Positions 21,901 through 32,676 are shown, numbered from the stretch's first letter. The stretch is 64,000 bases of DNA from Antedon mediterranea (GCF_964355755.1 NC_092680.1:3821001-3885000), one strand, 5' to 3'. Notes: generated by a model from the letters alone, not told the origin. A program made the numbers and translations.

Positions 21901-24861
21901 ATCAAAATAATCATCGACGAGATATTTTCGACAATGCGTTATTACGTCATCTTCATTCCTACGCTGACGGTTACTCCTCAGCATGTACAGAAATGTACAC
22001 CAGATCTACACGTCCACAGACGACCAAGGCAATCAACTAGCCCTATCTAGACAAACTTTAGTATATTTTTTTTCTGGTGAAAAGGAATTTTAATTCTATA
22101 ATTCTTAAAAGATCACGGTATATTTGACAAGCATGCAAATATGGGTGGTGTGGGTTTTACGATACGATAATAAAATTCGTAATGCGATCTTCTTTCTAAA
22201 AGTGGACTCAGAACGCTTGCAATTCCAGCCTAATTCAGATTAAAATGTGCCAAAGAGAAGCATTGTGGCTCTCTGTACGCCAGGGTGAAAATATGTGATT
22301 CAAAATGATTTTGAAATTAATAAATTTAAGTTTGCACTGTGTCGGATTTAGGCAGTGAATTCCATATCATGGAGCAGCACGAGTAAAGATCGTGCGCTTT
22401 GGGAACTGAAGCTTAATTAAAAGGTAGTCTGTACTTCTTTTAAAATTAAAATTGTAAAAACTAATTTTCCCATTTTTTTTAGGCGGAATAAACATTGATT
22501 ATTAGTATTAGTATTAATACTATTTATATTTGAAACTATAAATTATCAACACTTCATGGATAAGTGTTGATAAAATCTGTTCATACAATGCTGTTTATGT
22601 ACCATTACAAATACACAGTAGGAATCTTGAACGTGCACTTGACATCAATTTTTTTTTTACCTTTTGCCTTCATTTTGGGTTTTAGTTTATCCAATTTAGT
22701 ATCATTCCATATATGGGCTTGTGCATTACATTCGGAGGACACATTATACCTATCCACAGGCTAATAATATAGGTGCATTGCAAGAGAAAATTGGTATTAA
22801 AAATACGCATTTTATGCTGGATAAACTACCGAACTGTGGCTTGTAACCGATAGGCCTAGGTATGCATATAGTTATGTCCGTCCTGGCGTGCCATTGTTAT
22901 TCTCACGAAACAACGATGGAGTCATTATTACATTCACATAAATTCAAACAAACACAAACCATGGAGGTATAAAAATTGTTATACCTCCATGCACAAACAA
23001 ACTACTCTGTATATTGAATTAGAATACTGTACCAAATTACGATTACAAAGAATGTGTTCACGAAACAACACATTAAACTCATTGTAGCATACTGTATTAG
23101 GTAACTATTTAAGGAAAACAGATTCTCATGTCTGCAAGTTAAGTCTCAGATTAAACAACGATCCAAGTCGGACAAAACGACAACATTAATTCATGTTACA
23201 CAGAACAAGAGAAACAAGCCTCTGTGTAAAAACGTGTCATTCAACGGCTCACATTTCCAGCAAAGTACAGGATGAGGTTTCAAACAATTAACTAATTTAT
23301 AAAATCTAGACATTTTCACAACATCAAACAATTAACATTCATAGAATTCTGCTTTCTTCTCACGCAAAATATGTATTGGTTTACAAAGCTTTTCAGAGAA
23401 CTAGATATACGTGGTGTACCGCAAACGTTTGATTTGATTGCCATGCAAATTCAAACAATCACATAATTATTAACAATCAGAACATCATAATAAAGTCACA
23501 ATAATTCGTTGCGTAACCTTGTTTTAATTATCGGATAATGACCAATTAAGAAGGAAATTATGTTCATATTTCTTTTACATTGTTTTTAACCATTCTTAGG
23601 ATATTGCTCAAGTCCTCATCATGATCCCGGAAAAGAAATTGAACCGTATGATAAACAGTCAACAACCGTATAGACAAAAGAAAACAACATCTTACTGCTT
23701 AAAAGGAGAGGTATAGGTACCTGGGAACGGCCCTTTGTAGTAAGGTGTTTAGAGACCAATACAAATGACTATAATAGGACATTGTCTATATTCACTCTTT
23801 CGATTCAATTCATTGCAGAAATGAGCTTTTAACTTATGCCTATTATGAATATGTATTATATTATTATCATGGTTGATCAACCAATCATTCAAGTATAGCA
23901 TAATTGTGCGGTCTTTTAAACAATTTTAGGCCAGCCTTACATCTGCAAGCACGTACACATTTCAAAGATTTATTTGTACCCGAATGGTGATGTGTTTTTA
24001 TAAACATTTCGTTGTCTAATGTTGAAATTTTTGATTCGCCATGATGACGTAATGCTGTCTAGTTTTTCTTATATAGAGAATGCAATAATTTGACCCCGCG
24101 ATGACATTTTGATATCTGAATAATTGAAATAAAGAAAGTAACAGTAGTCTTATACAATGAAAAGATGAGATTTAATAAACTGCATATTTTTATTCGCTTC
24201 ATGAAAAAGAATCCATCTACGACCCATTGTTGGGCAAGTGTGTGAATTGATATAGGTGGGTCTAAAATTATAAGAAGCATAGGAACCAAGGGGAGAGATA
24301 GGCAACAAAAAAAAATAGTAAAGAATTGGTTTTACGTTATTGCTGCTCCTCTCACATGATTCCGGAGCAACTTGGCTTTTTACGATTCTATTTTTTAAAG
24401 AAAAATTGTGGGCGAAATTTAAAAATCGCGTTTAAGTTAATTTATTGACTTTGTGTGCACTAAAATAATTTAATTTATACGTTTTCTAACATTCTAATAA
24501 TCTTGATTTAAGTTCTAGAAACAGTGACTTCGAGTCTGAAGATTATCCGCTGGTAAATTTCAAACCTGTCATAAAAAAGATTTTCAGATCCCGGACGTGA
24601 CACCAAAAGCCTTGCTTGGTGAAACTAACATTTTCATTTAAATACAATTGTAGCCTTCTTTGATGAATGTCAAGTGTCATACTTACTATGCAAAATAAAT
24701 ACTAGAACTCAGTCTGTCAACTTACCTATAGCAGTTGTCGTTGAATTGAATTCTCTCTGCAGTTCCACCAGGATAACGCTAACTGTATGGATGACTCCTA
24801 TAATAAATATATTTATGATAAAAACGCAAAAAGCGATAGTCCATCCTCGTTTGTTATTCAT
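12936..24861 (-). CDS. monocarboxylate transporter-like protein (SLC16 family, MFS), 6 coding exons
   Basis: Predicted 12-segment plasma-membrane transporter of the major facilitator superfamily. Exons: 24726-24861, 19539-19835, 18255-18574, 17636-17861, 16324-16467, 12936-13138 (TAG stop). They total 1326 bp (441 residues) with consistent phases and GT-AG introns. Exon 1 encodes segment 1, exon 2 segments 2-4, exon 3 segments 5-6, the charged cytoplasmic loop (about residues 185-215) and segment 7. Exon 4 encodes segments 8-9, exon 5 segments 10-11, and exon 6 segment 12 plus a short tail. The segment 4-5 signature is recognisable (YF, then RATSLAVSGTAVG), as is GGQLIGRFL in segment 8. The usual acidic N-terminal motif (D/E-G-G-W) is reduced to KRGW, so the substrate may not be a classic monocarboxylate, and no paralogue number is assigned. 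The start ATG is the first after a plausible acceptor (TTTCAG, about 24887-24892), so a non-coding exon may lie upstream. Family assignment is strong; substrate is unknown. Confidence 0.88.
13268..13345 (-). repeat. tRNA-like SINE head or tRNA pseudogene
   Basis: Minus strand: A-box-like TAGTCGAGTGGATAAGAC, and a T arm ATGGGGTTCGACTCCCAT with a perfect B box. The acceptor stem does not pair well. Confidence 0.55.
13480..13746. repeat. MITE-B copy 1
   Basis: Member of a second inverted-repeat family: AACGCAAGCGAGTTGACCAA-like text near each end, a central ATAATCCATCGCTTGTGATT, and ends related to GCTTGGTTCCCACT. This copy is enlarged and seems to hold two central segments. Confidence 0.7.
14117..14271. 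repeat. MITE-B copy 2
   Basis: Starts AAGCTTGGTTCCCACTAGGA and ends GTGAGAACCAAGC, a clear inverted pair, with AACGCAAGCGAGTTGACCAA and TTTGTGATTGGT inside. Confidence 0.85.
14332..14446. repeat. MITE-B copy 3
   Basis: Starts AAACTTGGTTCCCACTTGAT and ends CCAAGTGGGAACCAAGCTTT; shortened interior. Confidence 0.85.
16468..17635. other. SLC16-like intron 4
   Basis: No repeat of the families found elsewhere and no exon or RNA gene seen. Confidence 0.4.
17862..18254. other. SLC16-like intron 3
   Basis: Only a short palindromic cluster (ACTCGAGTT and CACGTGACTCGAG around 17945-17995) stands out. Confidence 0.4.
19090..19234. repeat. MITE-B copy 4, left end diverged
   Basis: Right end GTCCAGTGGAACCAAGTTTA; interior TTGACCAATCACGAATCG and TTGTGATTGGTCAACTCACT. 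Confidence 0.7.
19362..19519. repeat. MITE-B copy 5
   Basis: Starts AAGCTTAGTTAATTCCCATT and ends AGTGGGAACCACGCTTTA. It lies 20 bases downstream of the donor of SLC16-like exon 2. Confidence 0.8.
19914..21031. mobile_element. 1.1-kb element with ~100-bp inverted repeats
   Basis: Left end from CATATATGGCGTTTCATACG and right end reading back as CATATATGGCGTTTCATACC. Homology continues through ATTTTCAGACAAAAATCGAA and AGACAATAAATACAGACTTG. The right arm has an extra ~20 bases (GTCGGCTGGTGGACTGACAT on the minus strand). The interior has no recognisable transposase, so this is a non-autonomous foldback-like element. Confidence 0.8.
21425..21500 (+). repeat. SINE 3' tail with (ATT)n
   Basis: ATGCGCCTTGAGCACTCTGG, then GTGCGCCATAAAAATC and seven or more ATT units. 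It resembles the GCGCTATATAAGAAT end of the SINE at 7478-7775. Confidence 0.5.
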
Positions 24862-25767
24862 TGCTGAATGGTGCTCTTCCTATAACTGAAACATAAAAGT
24901 ACCCATAGGTCTACTGAAACTGCTAAGCACTGATTGACCACGGAAAAAATTCTGCAATAACGGTATAGGCTAAGCCTCGACTGTGTCTACAGGAGCTGAT
25001 AGACACTATTTTTATCGCTTCAGATTGTTTGTTTATATGATGGCCAATGCAGATTCGGCAGCAGGTCCTGCAATAGTGAACAATAAAAAACCGGATTGAT
25101 CCCGATTAGTAATAATAGGCGGCTAGTGATTGATCAACAAGCGTTGAGGGCAGACCATTATTATTAATCCTAAGTTAATCATTGATTGAGCATAGAGTGC
25201 GATTGGAATTTCATATTTGAAATATTAGCTCAAATTATATTGTATGTGGACGGTCCCAGAAAAAAGAACACCAATGTGTTGATCTGGTCGTCTGAATAAA
25301 TAACGTTGAACTAAGAACTTGCTTTTCTTGAATATGATCGTGCGATTGGTCCGCCGACAACGTGACAGAATTACTAAAGATTCGACCAATCAGCAGAGGA
25401 CAGACTATATTATTTTGCCCAAATCGTGCGTTGGTTTATGAAAGTCGCGGTTCACAAACGTTGACACAACAGTGAGGTAGGCCTAGACTTAATTTATATG
25501 AGGAAAATCATTGTCCATAGGAATTAAAGTGACCAATTGAAAACATGAAAGCTGGCGGAACTTCCAACTAGTACATTTTACTACTAAATGGAGCAAAATA
25601 TATTTTATGAAGCTAGGCAAATTTATCTGTATTATGGGGGCCTAGCTTGGTTAATGAAGGTGAGTTAAGAAGGCTATCATTGCCGGGATCATACCACATT
25701 AATTTAGGCCTAGGGCCTATGTATGATGATCCTATTCCCTACGTTTTGTAAAAATATAATGCATATA

Positions 25768-27524
25768 TGTGACCTGCTCTGGCAAAGTGAAACATAAGTC
25801 GAAAATTTAAATTTTTCAGATTTGTATTCTATCTGGTAGGAAATGTTATATCCTTTACAATGATACCAAACTTAATATTTAACATGAAGGGGATCCCGAG
25901 ATATTGTACGTTAAGTCGAAGCATGTATAAAGAAATATACAAATAACAGTTTTGAAAAAATCATGATTGAATGTCAATGTTATTTTATAAAACAACAACA
26001 CAAATTAATATTTGTTAATCTAATAGTGTATACTTTCTAAGTATCACACATTCACAAAATATGATACAATGAAATGTTTTTTGGTAGGATATTGATTACT
26101 GTGACAATGCATACAAAAAAATATTTCCACATTCTATGTTAAGTACATACTTGTGTTTCTTTTAAGCACTTGCTTAAAATGGTAAAAAAGGGGGTAAATT
26201 AATGTTTTTACACTTAAAAAACTGTATTATTCTTTAAGAATTAATTAAATGTATATAATAAATTAAGTTATATAACATTAAATACCATTTCTTGAACTAC
26301 TGGATTTAAGTACGTTCTTAAAAGTTACTTAAATAATTTAAATTTTAGTTGTGTAGTGCCTGCTGATTAGATAACAAATACAACTTAAATACCATTATGC
26401 GATTGCTTTAATCAATTAAATAATGGATATGTTTTAAGCACATACTAATGTATTAAGTTTGTTTTAAGCATTTACTAATACAATTGTGTAATGTTCATGA
26501 AATTATGTTGGTGTAAGTGCATAATAATAGCCTACAATAACATGAATTAATACAATACTTATTATGTAAAAACAATAAATATGGTAGGCCTATGTGATAT
26601 GTAGGCAAATAAAAGTGCCACTTAGGCCTAGCCTACCTATCCTAGCTAGGCCTATTTGCCCTGCAACCTACCTAGCTAGCCTACCTAGGCCTAGCTTGTC
26701 TAGTCTAGACCTGCTAGGCCTACCCTAGCTAGGGCCTAGCTAGGCTAGGACAAGTAGGCCTAGAAGGACCCAGCCTGGAGTCCAAAAGGCTACTTAGTAG
26801 GCCTAGGCTAGTCACTACACTGGCTGTAATAATTTAATATCATAGGTCCTTTGCTACTCTCATTATGTTTTTATTTTTTAGTCATTGTATTTGGCCCAGG
26901 CCTAGGCCCTAGACTAGATCCATCGATTATCTTAAATCTGAATTGTTTACACTCTCTTCTCCGCGTAAAAAGTAAACAGGTCAAAGGTCATTATAAGGAT
27001 AAGCCAATTACAGTACTGTATTTCTACTACGCGCTAGCCATTACGTGGCGTATCCTTGACAACGGATTTCTGTTGTGTAAAATCACGTCAGAGAAGCTTT
27101 TTACCTCCTCTAATTCCCGCTGAAGAAGCCAAAAATATTGAAAACCACTTGAAATACCCACTGAATATGGCTTATGAATATTTAAATTTTCAGACTCTAC
27201 CATGTTTCTAAAGGTAGCTATACAAATATTTTCATAAACTGCACAGTTTTCTAACAGTGTTTCATGCACTTTATTTCATTTTTTTGCAACAAAATGAAAT
27301 CAAGACAAAAAAGGTACTCATTAAAATCACTTATTTAGCCCTTTTATAAACTTAATTCACCCAAAATGAAACTTGATCTTGATTCTTAAATAGTTGTAGA
27401 TTCCAAAAAGGGGAAAACCCTATTTTCACCAAGATAGTGATTTTTAACTTACATAGTACTTCTATAGGTCAATACACTGAATAAAGATCAGCGAGTTATG
27501 TTTCACTATGCCAGAGCAGGTCAC
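25768..27524. mobile_element. ~1.76-kb element with ~30-bp inverted ends, flanked by ATATAT
   Basis: Left GTGACCTGCTCTGGCAAAGT; right end reads back GTGACCTGCTCTGGCATAGT; pairing continues through GAAACATAA. Both outer flanks read ATATAT, a possible target duplication. No transposase frame was seen; the interior includes the TAGGCC cluster. Confidence 0.75.
26585..26830. repeat. TAGGCC/CCTAGG palindrome-rich tract
   Basis: Dense overlapping palindromes built from TAGGCCTA, CCTAGG and CTAGCTAG over about 245 bases. Single copies are scattered elsewhere (10790-10960, 58425-58650). Confidence 0.8.
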
Positions 27525-27532
27525 ATATATTA

Positions 27533-27665
27533 CTTTAAAAACATTAAACCAGGTCATTCCTTGTCTTATGTACGTTTTATGGTAAATTATGATAAAAAGA
27601 GAGAAACAACCTAACTAAGTTAAGTAGCTCGCGTCGAATGTACTCTCGTGGACGGCTTACTTTTG
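27533..27665 (+). repeat. dispersed repeat block, copy 1
   Basis: TATTACTTTAAAAACATTAA to TCTCGTGGACGG. The reverse complement, about 85-90% alike by eye, is at 44975-45108. Confidence 0.75.
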
Positions 27666-28162
27666 TAGGCCTAGCTGGTAAACAGCAGTAACGTACGAAC
27701 ATCGTACGCTAGCTAATAGCATGACGTTGTCTAGTTGCTGCATTGTCTTTTTGTTTTTGCCAGAATCCATTATTTTTACATTAAATGTAGTTTGTTATCT
27801 TAAATTAGATCTAAAAAACGTAGGGAATGGGACTTTAATGATTCAATTGAATCTTACTTATCCAGACTTTCTTCCAGTGGGGTATGGGAAACAATAATGT
27901 GTACCTGCACATATCTGAAAATGTGTAGGTATGGTGATAACTATTAATGGTGGTAATTTTTAGCTTAGCATAGTAAAGAAAATTATATATGCTTTTGTTG
28001 AGACCTGTAACAGAATGAAAACCCACACACAAGTATTTCCCATTATGTAATATACATAAAAATAACAACATTATTTCATACATTGTATGTAGATTAATTA
28101 GTAAACTATCAAATTAATAATATATTCATAAATTATACTACAGTAATATAATAACATAATAC

Positions 28163-28168
28163 TTTATT
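28163..28168 (-). terminator. candidate polyadenylation signal of the NUDT17-like gene
   Basis: TTTATT on the plus strand reads AATAAA on the minus strand, about 310 bases past the TAG stop. The motif is common in AT-rich DNA, so this is only a candidate. Confidence 0.3.
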
Positions 28169-28364
28169 TGGTAAAAGAATAAATAATGTTCTATTTAAAG
28201 TTTTTTTTTAAATGAAAAAATAATTTTTTATATACTAAAACTTATTTAATACACCATGAAATATTTATATCAATACGTTTTTTACGAAAGACCTCCGCTT
28301 AATTCCATACAAATACTGTAGGCTAGTTTTGAAATCTTTTAGGCTTTCCCCTTTTTGTGTTACC

Positions 28365-28478
28365 GTCTAATTTCGATTAGGGACGAGTGATTTCACACGT
28401 TTGATTAAACAAGGAAAGAGTGATTTTAACTCTTTCCTGATTTAACTACGGGTGATTTTAACTCTTCCCTGATTAAAC
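28365..28478 (-). repeat. direct and inverted repeats just after the NUDT17-like stop
   Basis: Reading the minus strand from the stop: TTTAATCAGGGAAGAGTTAA, then AAATCAGGAAAGAGTTAAAA, then the inverted TCTTTCCTTGTTTAATCAAA. The 3' UTR could fold into a stable stem. Confidence 0.65.
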
Positions 28479-31400
28479 CTAATCAAATGTTTGGCTCCAT
28501 TGTTGAATAGCAAACTTTGTTCCTGTGCTAATTCGTTCTACATCTGGGCCTGTTGAGGGAGCTGTTGCAAATAGTATCGATGACGATAACTGTTGTATTG
28601 TTGGTTGGTTTGTGTCTTGTGTCAAAACTACAGACCTGAAATAAATATAGCGATATCCTTAATATCTGTAAAATCTACATTTAGGCCTAAGTATTACTGG
28701 TAACATGATAACATTCAAATCAACTTACTCGAATGTGTTAGGTATATGGTTAGGTACATCCCCCATTTTTTCATTGCTATCAGAGTTTTTGGCGATTTCT
28801 TTCAAACAAGCTTCTGATAGCCATGCTGCAGCATCGGTCTCATTTGGATCCAGTGCTAACCTCTTCTGCAGGTCCTCATGACCTTGGTCAACTACAGCCG
28901 TTTGATACACCACCATGTGGTGACGTCTTGGCAATCCCTGGGATAGCATTGCTGGGTACACTGACTAGAAAGGAATAATTCATTATTATTTGTACAGTTC
29001 CATATGACATTATTGAGCTTTTAAACCAGGTGACGCGGCAGTGTGTGTTGTGCAACCAAGCATACAATTTACAGTGATCATGCAGATACAAGATCACTGG
29101 ACCATTGAACATTCAACGATTTGGACCTAGTGTTTGGGTGTTTCTGACTTCTGCGTTTCGACTAATAGTTATAGTAACTCAAGTAATTAGTTGCAAATAT
29201 ACCTCCCACAATGCAAGCACTTTTATTGACTTGCAGTCTTGAGGTGTAATTTTCAAACCAGTCTCCTCCTCTAGCTCCCTCAGTCCTGCTTCTTCTAACT
29301 GCATCAAAGCAAACATGAGAAAAACATCAAAATGATGTCGATAAATACAAACACAATGATACTTACATTTTATACACCATACTACATTTTAAATCAAATT
29401 TGAATGAAATATGTATTGACAAACAATAAAACTCTAATGTAAATGTTTAGCACATCACTAAGTGTCAGCACTTAATGCAAGGCTCTTTTGGACATGGTGT
29501 TAGGTGCACATGGTCCTTTTAAAAAAATTTTATTTCTCAAATTGTATCAATCAATCAATCAATTTATTTGGAAATTGCACCTTTACATCGGTGGCACACA
29601 CAGGAAGTGGTGCATCCATATTGAACACAATTAACATAAAATGACGGATACGGATACTTAAGCTAATTTGAATTAAAATTAGTACTATATACTGTAGCAA
29701 TATTTGTCTGACATGAGTTGATACATTTTAGTTAAATATATTTATATATATATACATAAAGAGGAAGTATTTGTTGATGAGGATATTAAAATTATCATGA
29801 TAGTTAATATTGAAATGGTTTCCTATACAGTATAGTAATAACAATTATACATAGTGATACAAAATAATATATAAAAATACATTCACATAAAATCATAAGT
29901 TATATACGAAAAAAAAAAACTAAAAAAAAACAAAACTTAACTATACTATACTTAACTAAAAAAAAAAAAAAAATTCTTTATTTCGTTACTCTATTTACAG
30001 TTATACATTAGTAGTACCAGACTGGTATTTAAATCTTTAACATTTTGGTACGTGAAGCCCATGCTTGTTTTATATAGCTTTTGCAAAACATGTCAAATAT
30101 TTCATTTACTTTATTAACAATTACTGATTGCGTCCCAGTAGGAAGGCTAGTGTCACTTTTTAGGGTTAGTTTTAGTTTTAATACTGGGTTACCCAGTAGA
30201 ACGTACAACCAGAATGTATAGAGATTACTATTATATAGGTTACGCTCAAGTTTACAATATTCCGTTGAGCGTAGATCATCAAAATATTTGCATTTGAACA
30301 TAAAATGTATAATGTCTTCTTTATCATTTTTACATATAGGACATGTACCATCATTATCTTCTTCCCATATAGATTTCTTAAGGTTAAGTGCAAGTGTATT
30401 TGATCTTGCCTTAAATTTAAGACTTGCCCCTAAGAAATCTAATTTATCTAAAAGATACGGTTCTACATATGGTGTGGATTTAAGTGTGACATAATTCATC
30501 AATGAAGTTTTCTTTCTGGCTTGGTCAAAAATTTGGATACCATCAATACTTTTAATTATATTTTTTGAAATGATTACCCATTGATTGTTAGTATCTGTCG
30601 TTAATTTAAACCTGTGGCTCATTCCACACAAGTCTAGAGTATTTTGCATATGGTTGTACCATTTCCACTTAAATGTAGACGTATGACCAATGAATAGCAT
30701 TGCACTAAAAGCCAATTTGGGCCATCGACTCATATCCATCTTTACTAAACGATTTAAGAAAGCAATTCGTTGCATGTCTTGAATAGTTGAAATAGACTTC
30801 CAACCTAGATCACCGTACAAAGCTTCCTTACTAGTTGTACGTGGTGCTTTGAGTATTGCCTTTGCCATTTGGGTTTGTAATTTTTCAAGATTTTGAATAT
30901 CACTTATACCACCACAGACATATGTAGAGCACTCATAGTTAATTGAAGGAAGACCCAGAGTCTTCCACAACAAATCTCCATAAAACACTCTGTTATAATC
31001 ATCTTGATCATTAATAATTGACTTTATATACGCTATAATTCTATATCCCTTCTTAATAACCTCTTCAATATGACAGTGATCGGAAAGAGATCTTGTAATA
31101 TGGGATCCTAAATATTTGTAACAATTAACTTCTGAAATATAATGATCACTTAATGGCCATAATCTCTGTTTGTCTGTTCTTTTTCCAGTAATTAAAACAT
31201 TGGATTTCTCATAGTTGAATTCTAATTTGTAGTCATTACTAAATTTTGTAGCTAGATCAAGCATTTCTTGTAACTCCTTTTCATCGTTAGCTAGCAGAAC
31301 AACATCATCTGCCCAGAATAGACCACTTAATTGAACATTACATATTTCTATGCCCATTTTGTTTTTCCTTAAAGTAATTTACTTTAGCTATTTTCATATT

Positions 31401-32676
31401 TTCTACCTTATATTACATTTGTTACTGTTGTGTGTATAGAGGTGCTTGTCACCTGTTCATCCTTTTCTTTTCGCTGCCTTTATGTTATGTGCAGTGATAA
31501 AGTTTAATAAATAAAAATAAAATTTAGAAAAACCGAGCCTAGCCTTCAGTTTCACCAATGTAGCCTACTATGCTTATACTGTGTGTCTGTTGTTTGTCAG
31601 ATAATACTTAACTGTTTCGTTGGCTTCCACATGCCCACCAGGCGGAACCCAGATGCCTGGGAAGTTTCTCAAATGTTTTGCTCGTCTTGTTATTAATATG
31701 TGTCTGTCAGAAGTCTGCAGTAAGGTCGCAACGCCTACGTCAACTCCTCTGGAGACATCTTCTGGTCGTATGGATTTTATATCCGACTCGGTCAGTGCAT
31801 GCATTGGACAAAATGTAGGATGCTTGAAATAAAGTTCAAATTTAGAAAATGTTTTAATTAATGTACATTACTTTTATTTTTATTAACTACAGTATTACAT
31901 TATTACACCTACTACTACTACTTTATTTATATTAGTGTATATACCAGTTATTTACTATATTTATTTGTTTTGTAAATGTACATATTCTCTATGTTGATAT
32001 GATGTTTCCTGATGTTTTGGTCGAAATAAACGTTAAATTGAATTGAACATTCAAAGACTCTCTGAAAACTGGATAGTTGAAGAAGTGGAATTGTTCCTTT
32101 TATGGTTGCAGGGTCCCATATTTATTGTTATCATTCCAAATGCGTTATTCGTATGTCGATGGTATACTAACCTTTACTAGGATTTTTTCATCCCCTTCAG
32201 TTGATATGACAACAACTCCATCTTGTAGATTACAACTTAGTTTTGTGGTTTGCCCAGTTTTACCAAAATAATCAAATACACACTGACGAAACAAATAATA
32301 ATATAATAATTGTATGTATTAATAAAATTACTTAGTTGATGTATATGTGTAGAGTGAGAAAATAAAATATCTATGGATTAACTGGTTGATAACCTGGATC
32401 CTGTAATCTATAGGCATAGGCCTCAGAGTAACTATACCAGCCCTTCCTGCCATTCTGAACCGTGCCGTTCGTGGCTTTACAGAACTAAAAAGACTAGCCT
32501 AGGCCTAGCAAGTTTCAGAACACAAAATGTGTTTTCATTTGTTTATATACATCAAGAACGATTAATAATTATCGCAATGGTATACTTACATGCTGGAAAG
32601 GGGCAATTTCTACATTGCTTGAACCATTTTTTCGATAGCCAACTAAAATTCGCCTGGAATTCATGGAGGCTGCCAT
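28479..32676 (-). CDS. NUDT17: Nudix hydrolase, NUDT17-like, 6 exons
   Basis: Nudix-superfamily hydrolase that would cleave a nucleoside diphosphate linked to another moiety; the vertebrate substrate is poorly defined. Exons: 32590-32676 (or to 32709), 32172-32282, 31613-31822, 29203-29298, 28729-28964, 28479-28635 (TAG stop). From the ATG at 32674-32676 the product is 298 residues; an in-frame ATG at 32709 would add 11. The inner ATG was preferred because MAASMNSRR places the conserved N-terminus as in vertebrates and has A at -3. The Nudix box is complete at residues 129-151 (G-x5-E-x7-REL-E-EE-T-GL), with the metal-binding glutamates present. Other family marks are RGVDVGVATLLQTSD, NFPGIWVPPGGHVE and the C-terminal ERISTGTKFAIQQW. 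Intron 3 splits the box between its first Glu and the REL helix, and contains a LINE. The match in length and end motifs makes NUDT17 the best name. Confidence 0.9.
29551..31357 (-). mobile_element. 5'-truncated non-LTR retrotransposon (LINE) in NUDT17 intron 3
   Basis: Fragment of a non-LTR retrotransposon on the same strand as its host gene. It contains an uninterrupted 442-codon frame (30029-31357) and a 3' region ending near 29551-29568 in a (TTGA)n-type tail after AATAAA. The N-terminal two thirds of the element (endonuclease and most of the reverse transcriptase) is missing. It lies wholly inside the intron between the two halves of the Nudix box. The extent of the 3' UTR (29569-30028, with long A/T runs) is inferred, and no target-site duplication was identified. 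Confidence 0.8.
30029..31357 (-). CDS. reverse transcriptase C-terminal part of a LINE, ORF2 fragment
   Basis: Open frame of 442 codons with no stops or shifts. Residues about 13-45 show the catalytic RT block WADDVVLLANDEKELQ, where the usual F/Y before ADD is W, followed by the spacing typical of LINE RTs (NYEKSNVLI, then YKYLGSHI). The middle resembles the LINE thumb and linker. Near residues 345-370 there is a zinc-knuckle-like CPICK, H, C arrangement as in the C-terminus of many LINE ORF2 proteins. The first methionine is only an internal residue of the original protein, since RT motifs before the ADD box are absent. The intact frame suggests recent insertion. Clade is not assigned. Confidence 0.88.
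   Translation of the reverse strand: MGIEICNVQLSGLFWADDVVLLANDEKELQEMLDLATKFSNDYKLEFNYEKSNVLITGKRTDKQRLWPLSDHYISEVNCYKYLGSHITRSLSDHCHIEEVIKKGYRIIAYIKSIINDQDDYNRVFYGDLLWKTLGLPSINYECSTYVCGGISDIQNLEKLQTQMAKAILKAPRTTSKEALYGDLGWKSISTIQDMQRIAFLNRLVKMDMSRWPKLAFSAMLFIGHTSTFKWKWYNHMQNTLDLCGMSHRFKLTTDTNNQWVIISKNIIKSIDGIQIFDQARKKTSLMNYVTLKSTPYVEPYLLDKLDFLGASLKFKARSNTLALNLKKSIWEEDNDGTCPICKNDKEDIIHFMFKCKYFDDLRSTEYCKLERNLYNSNLYTFWLYVLLGNPVLKLKLTLKSDTSLPTGTQSVIVNKVNEIFDMFCKSYIKQAWASRTKMLKI
31823..32171 (+). repeat. NUDT17-like intron 2 with LINE-type 3' tail
   Basis: About 31930-32048 on the plus strand ends TCGAAATAAACGTTAAATTG AATTGAA, a usual LINE/SINE 3' terminus opposite in direction to the host gene. 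A similar plus-strand tail (TAATAAATAAAAATAAAA) is at 31490-31525 in the next intron. Confidence 0.4.

Larger units (their letters stand above)
19836..24725. other. SLC16-like intron 1 (4.9 kb)
   Basis: Holds a 1.1-kb long-inverted-repeat element (19914-21031), a SINE-type tail with (ATT)n (about 21425-21500) and a hairpin-family fragment (23403-23452). The rest is unassigned, with no exon seen. Confidence 0.5.
24862..28478. other. intergenic DNA between the SLC16-like and NUDT17-like genes
   Basis: Contains the ~1.76-kb inverted-repeat element (25768-27524), a TAGGCC-palindrome cluster (26585-26830), a dispersed repeat block (27533-27665), and the promoter of the SLC16-like gene, which was not located. 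No gene seen. Confidence 0.5.
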
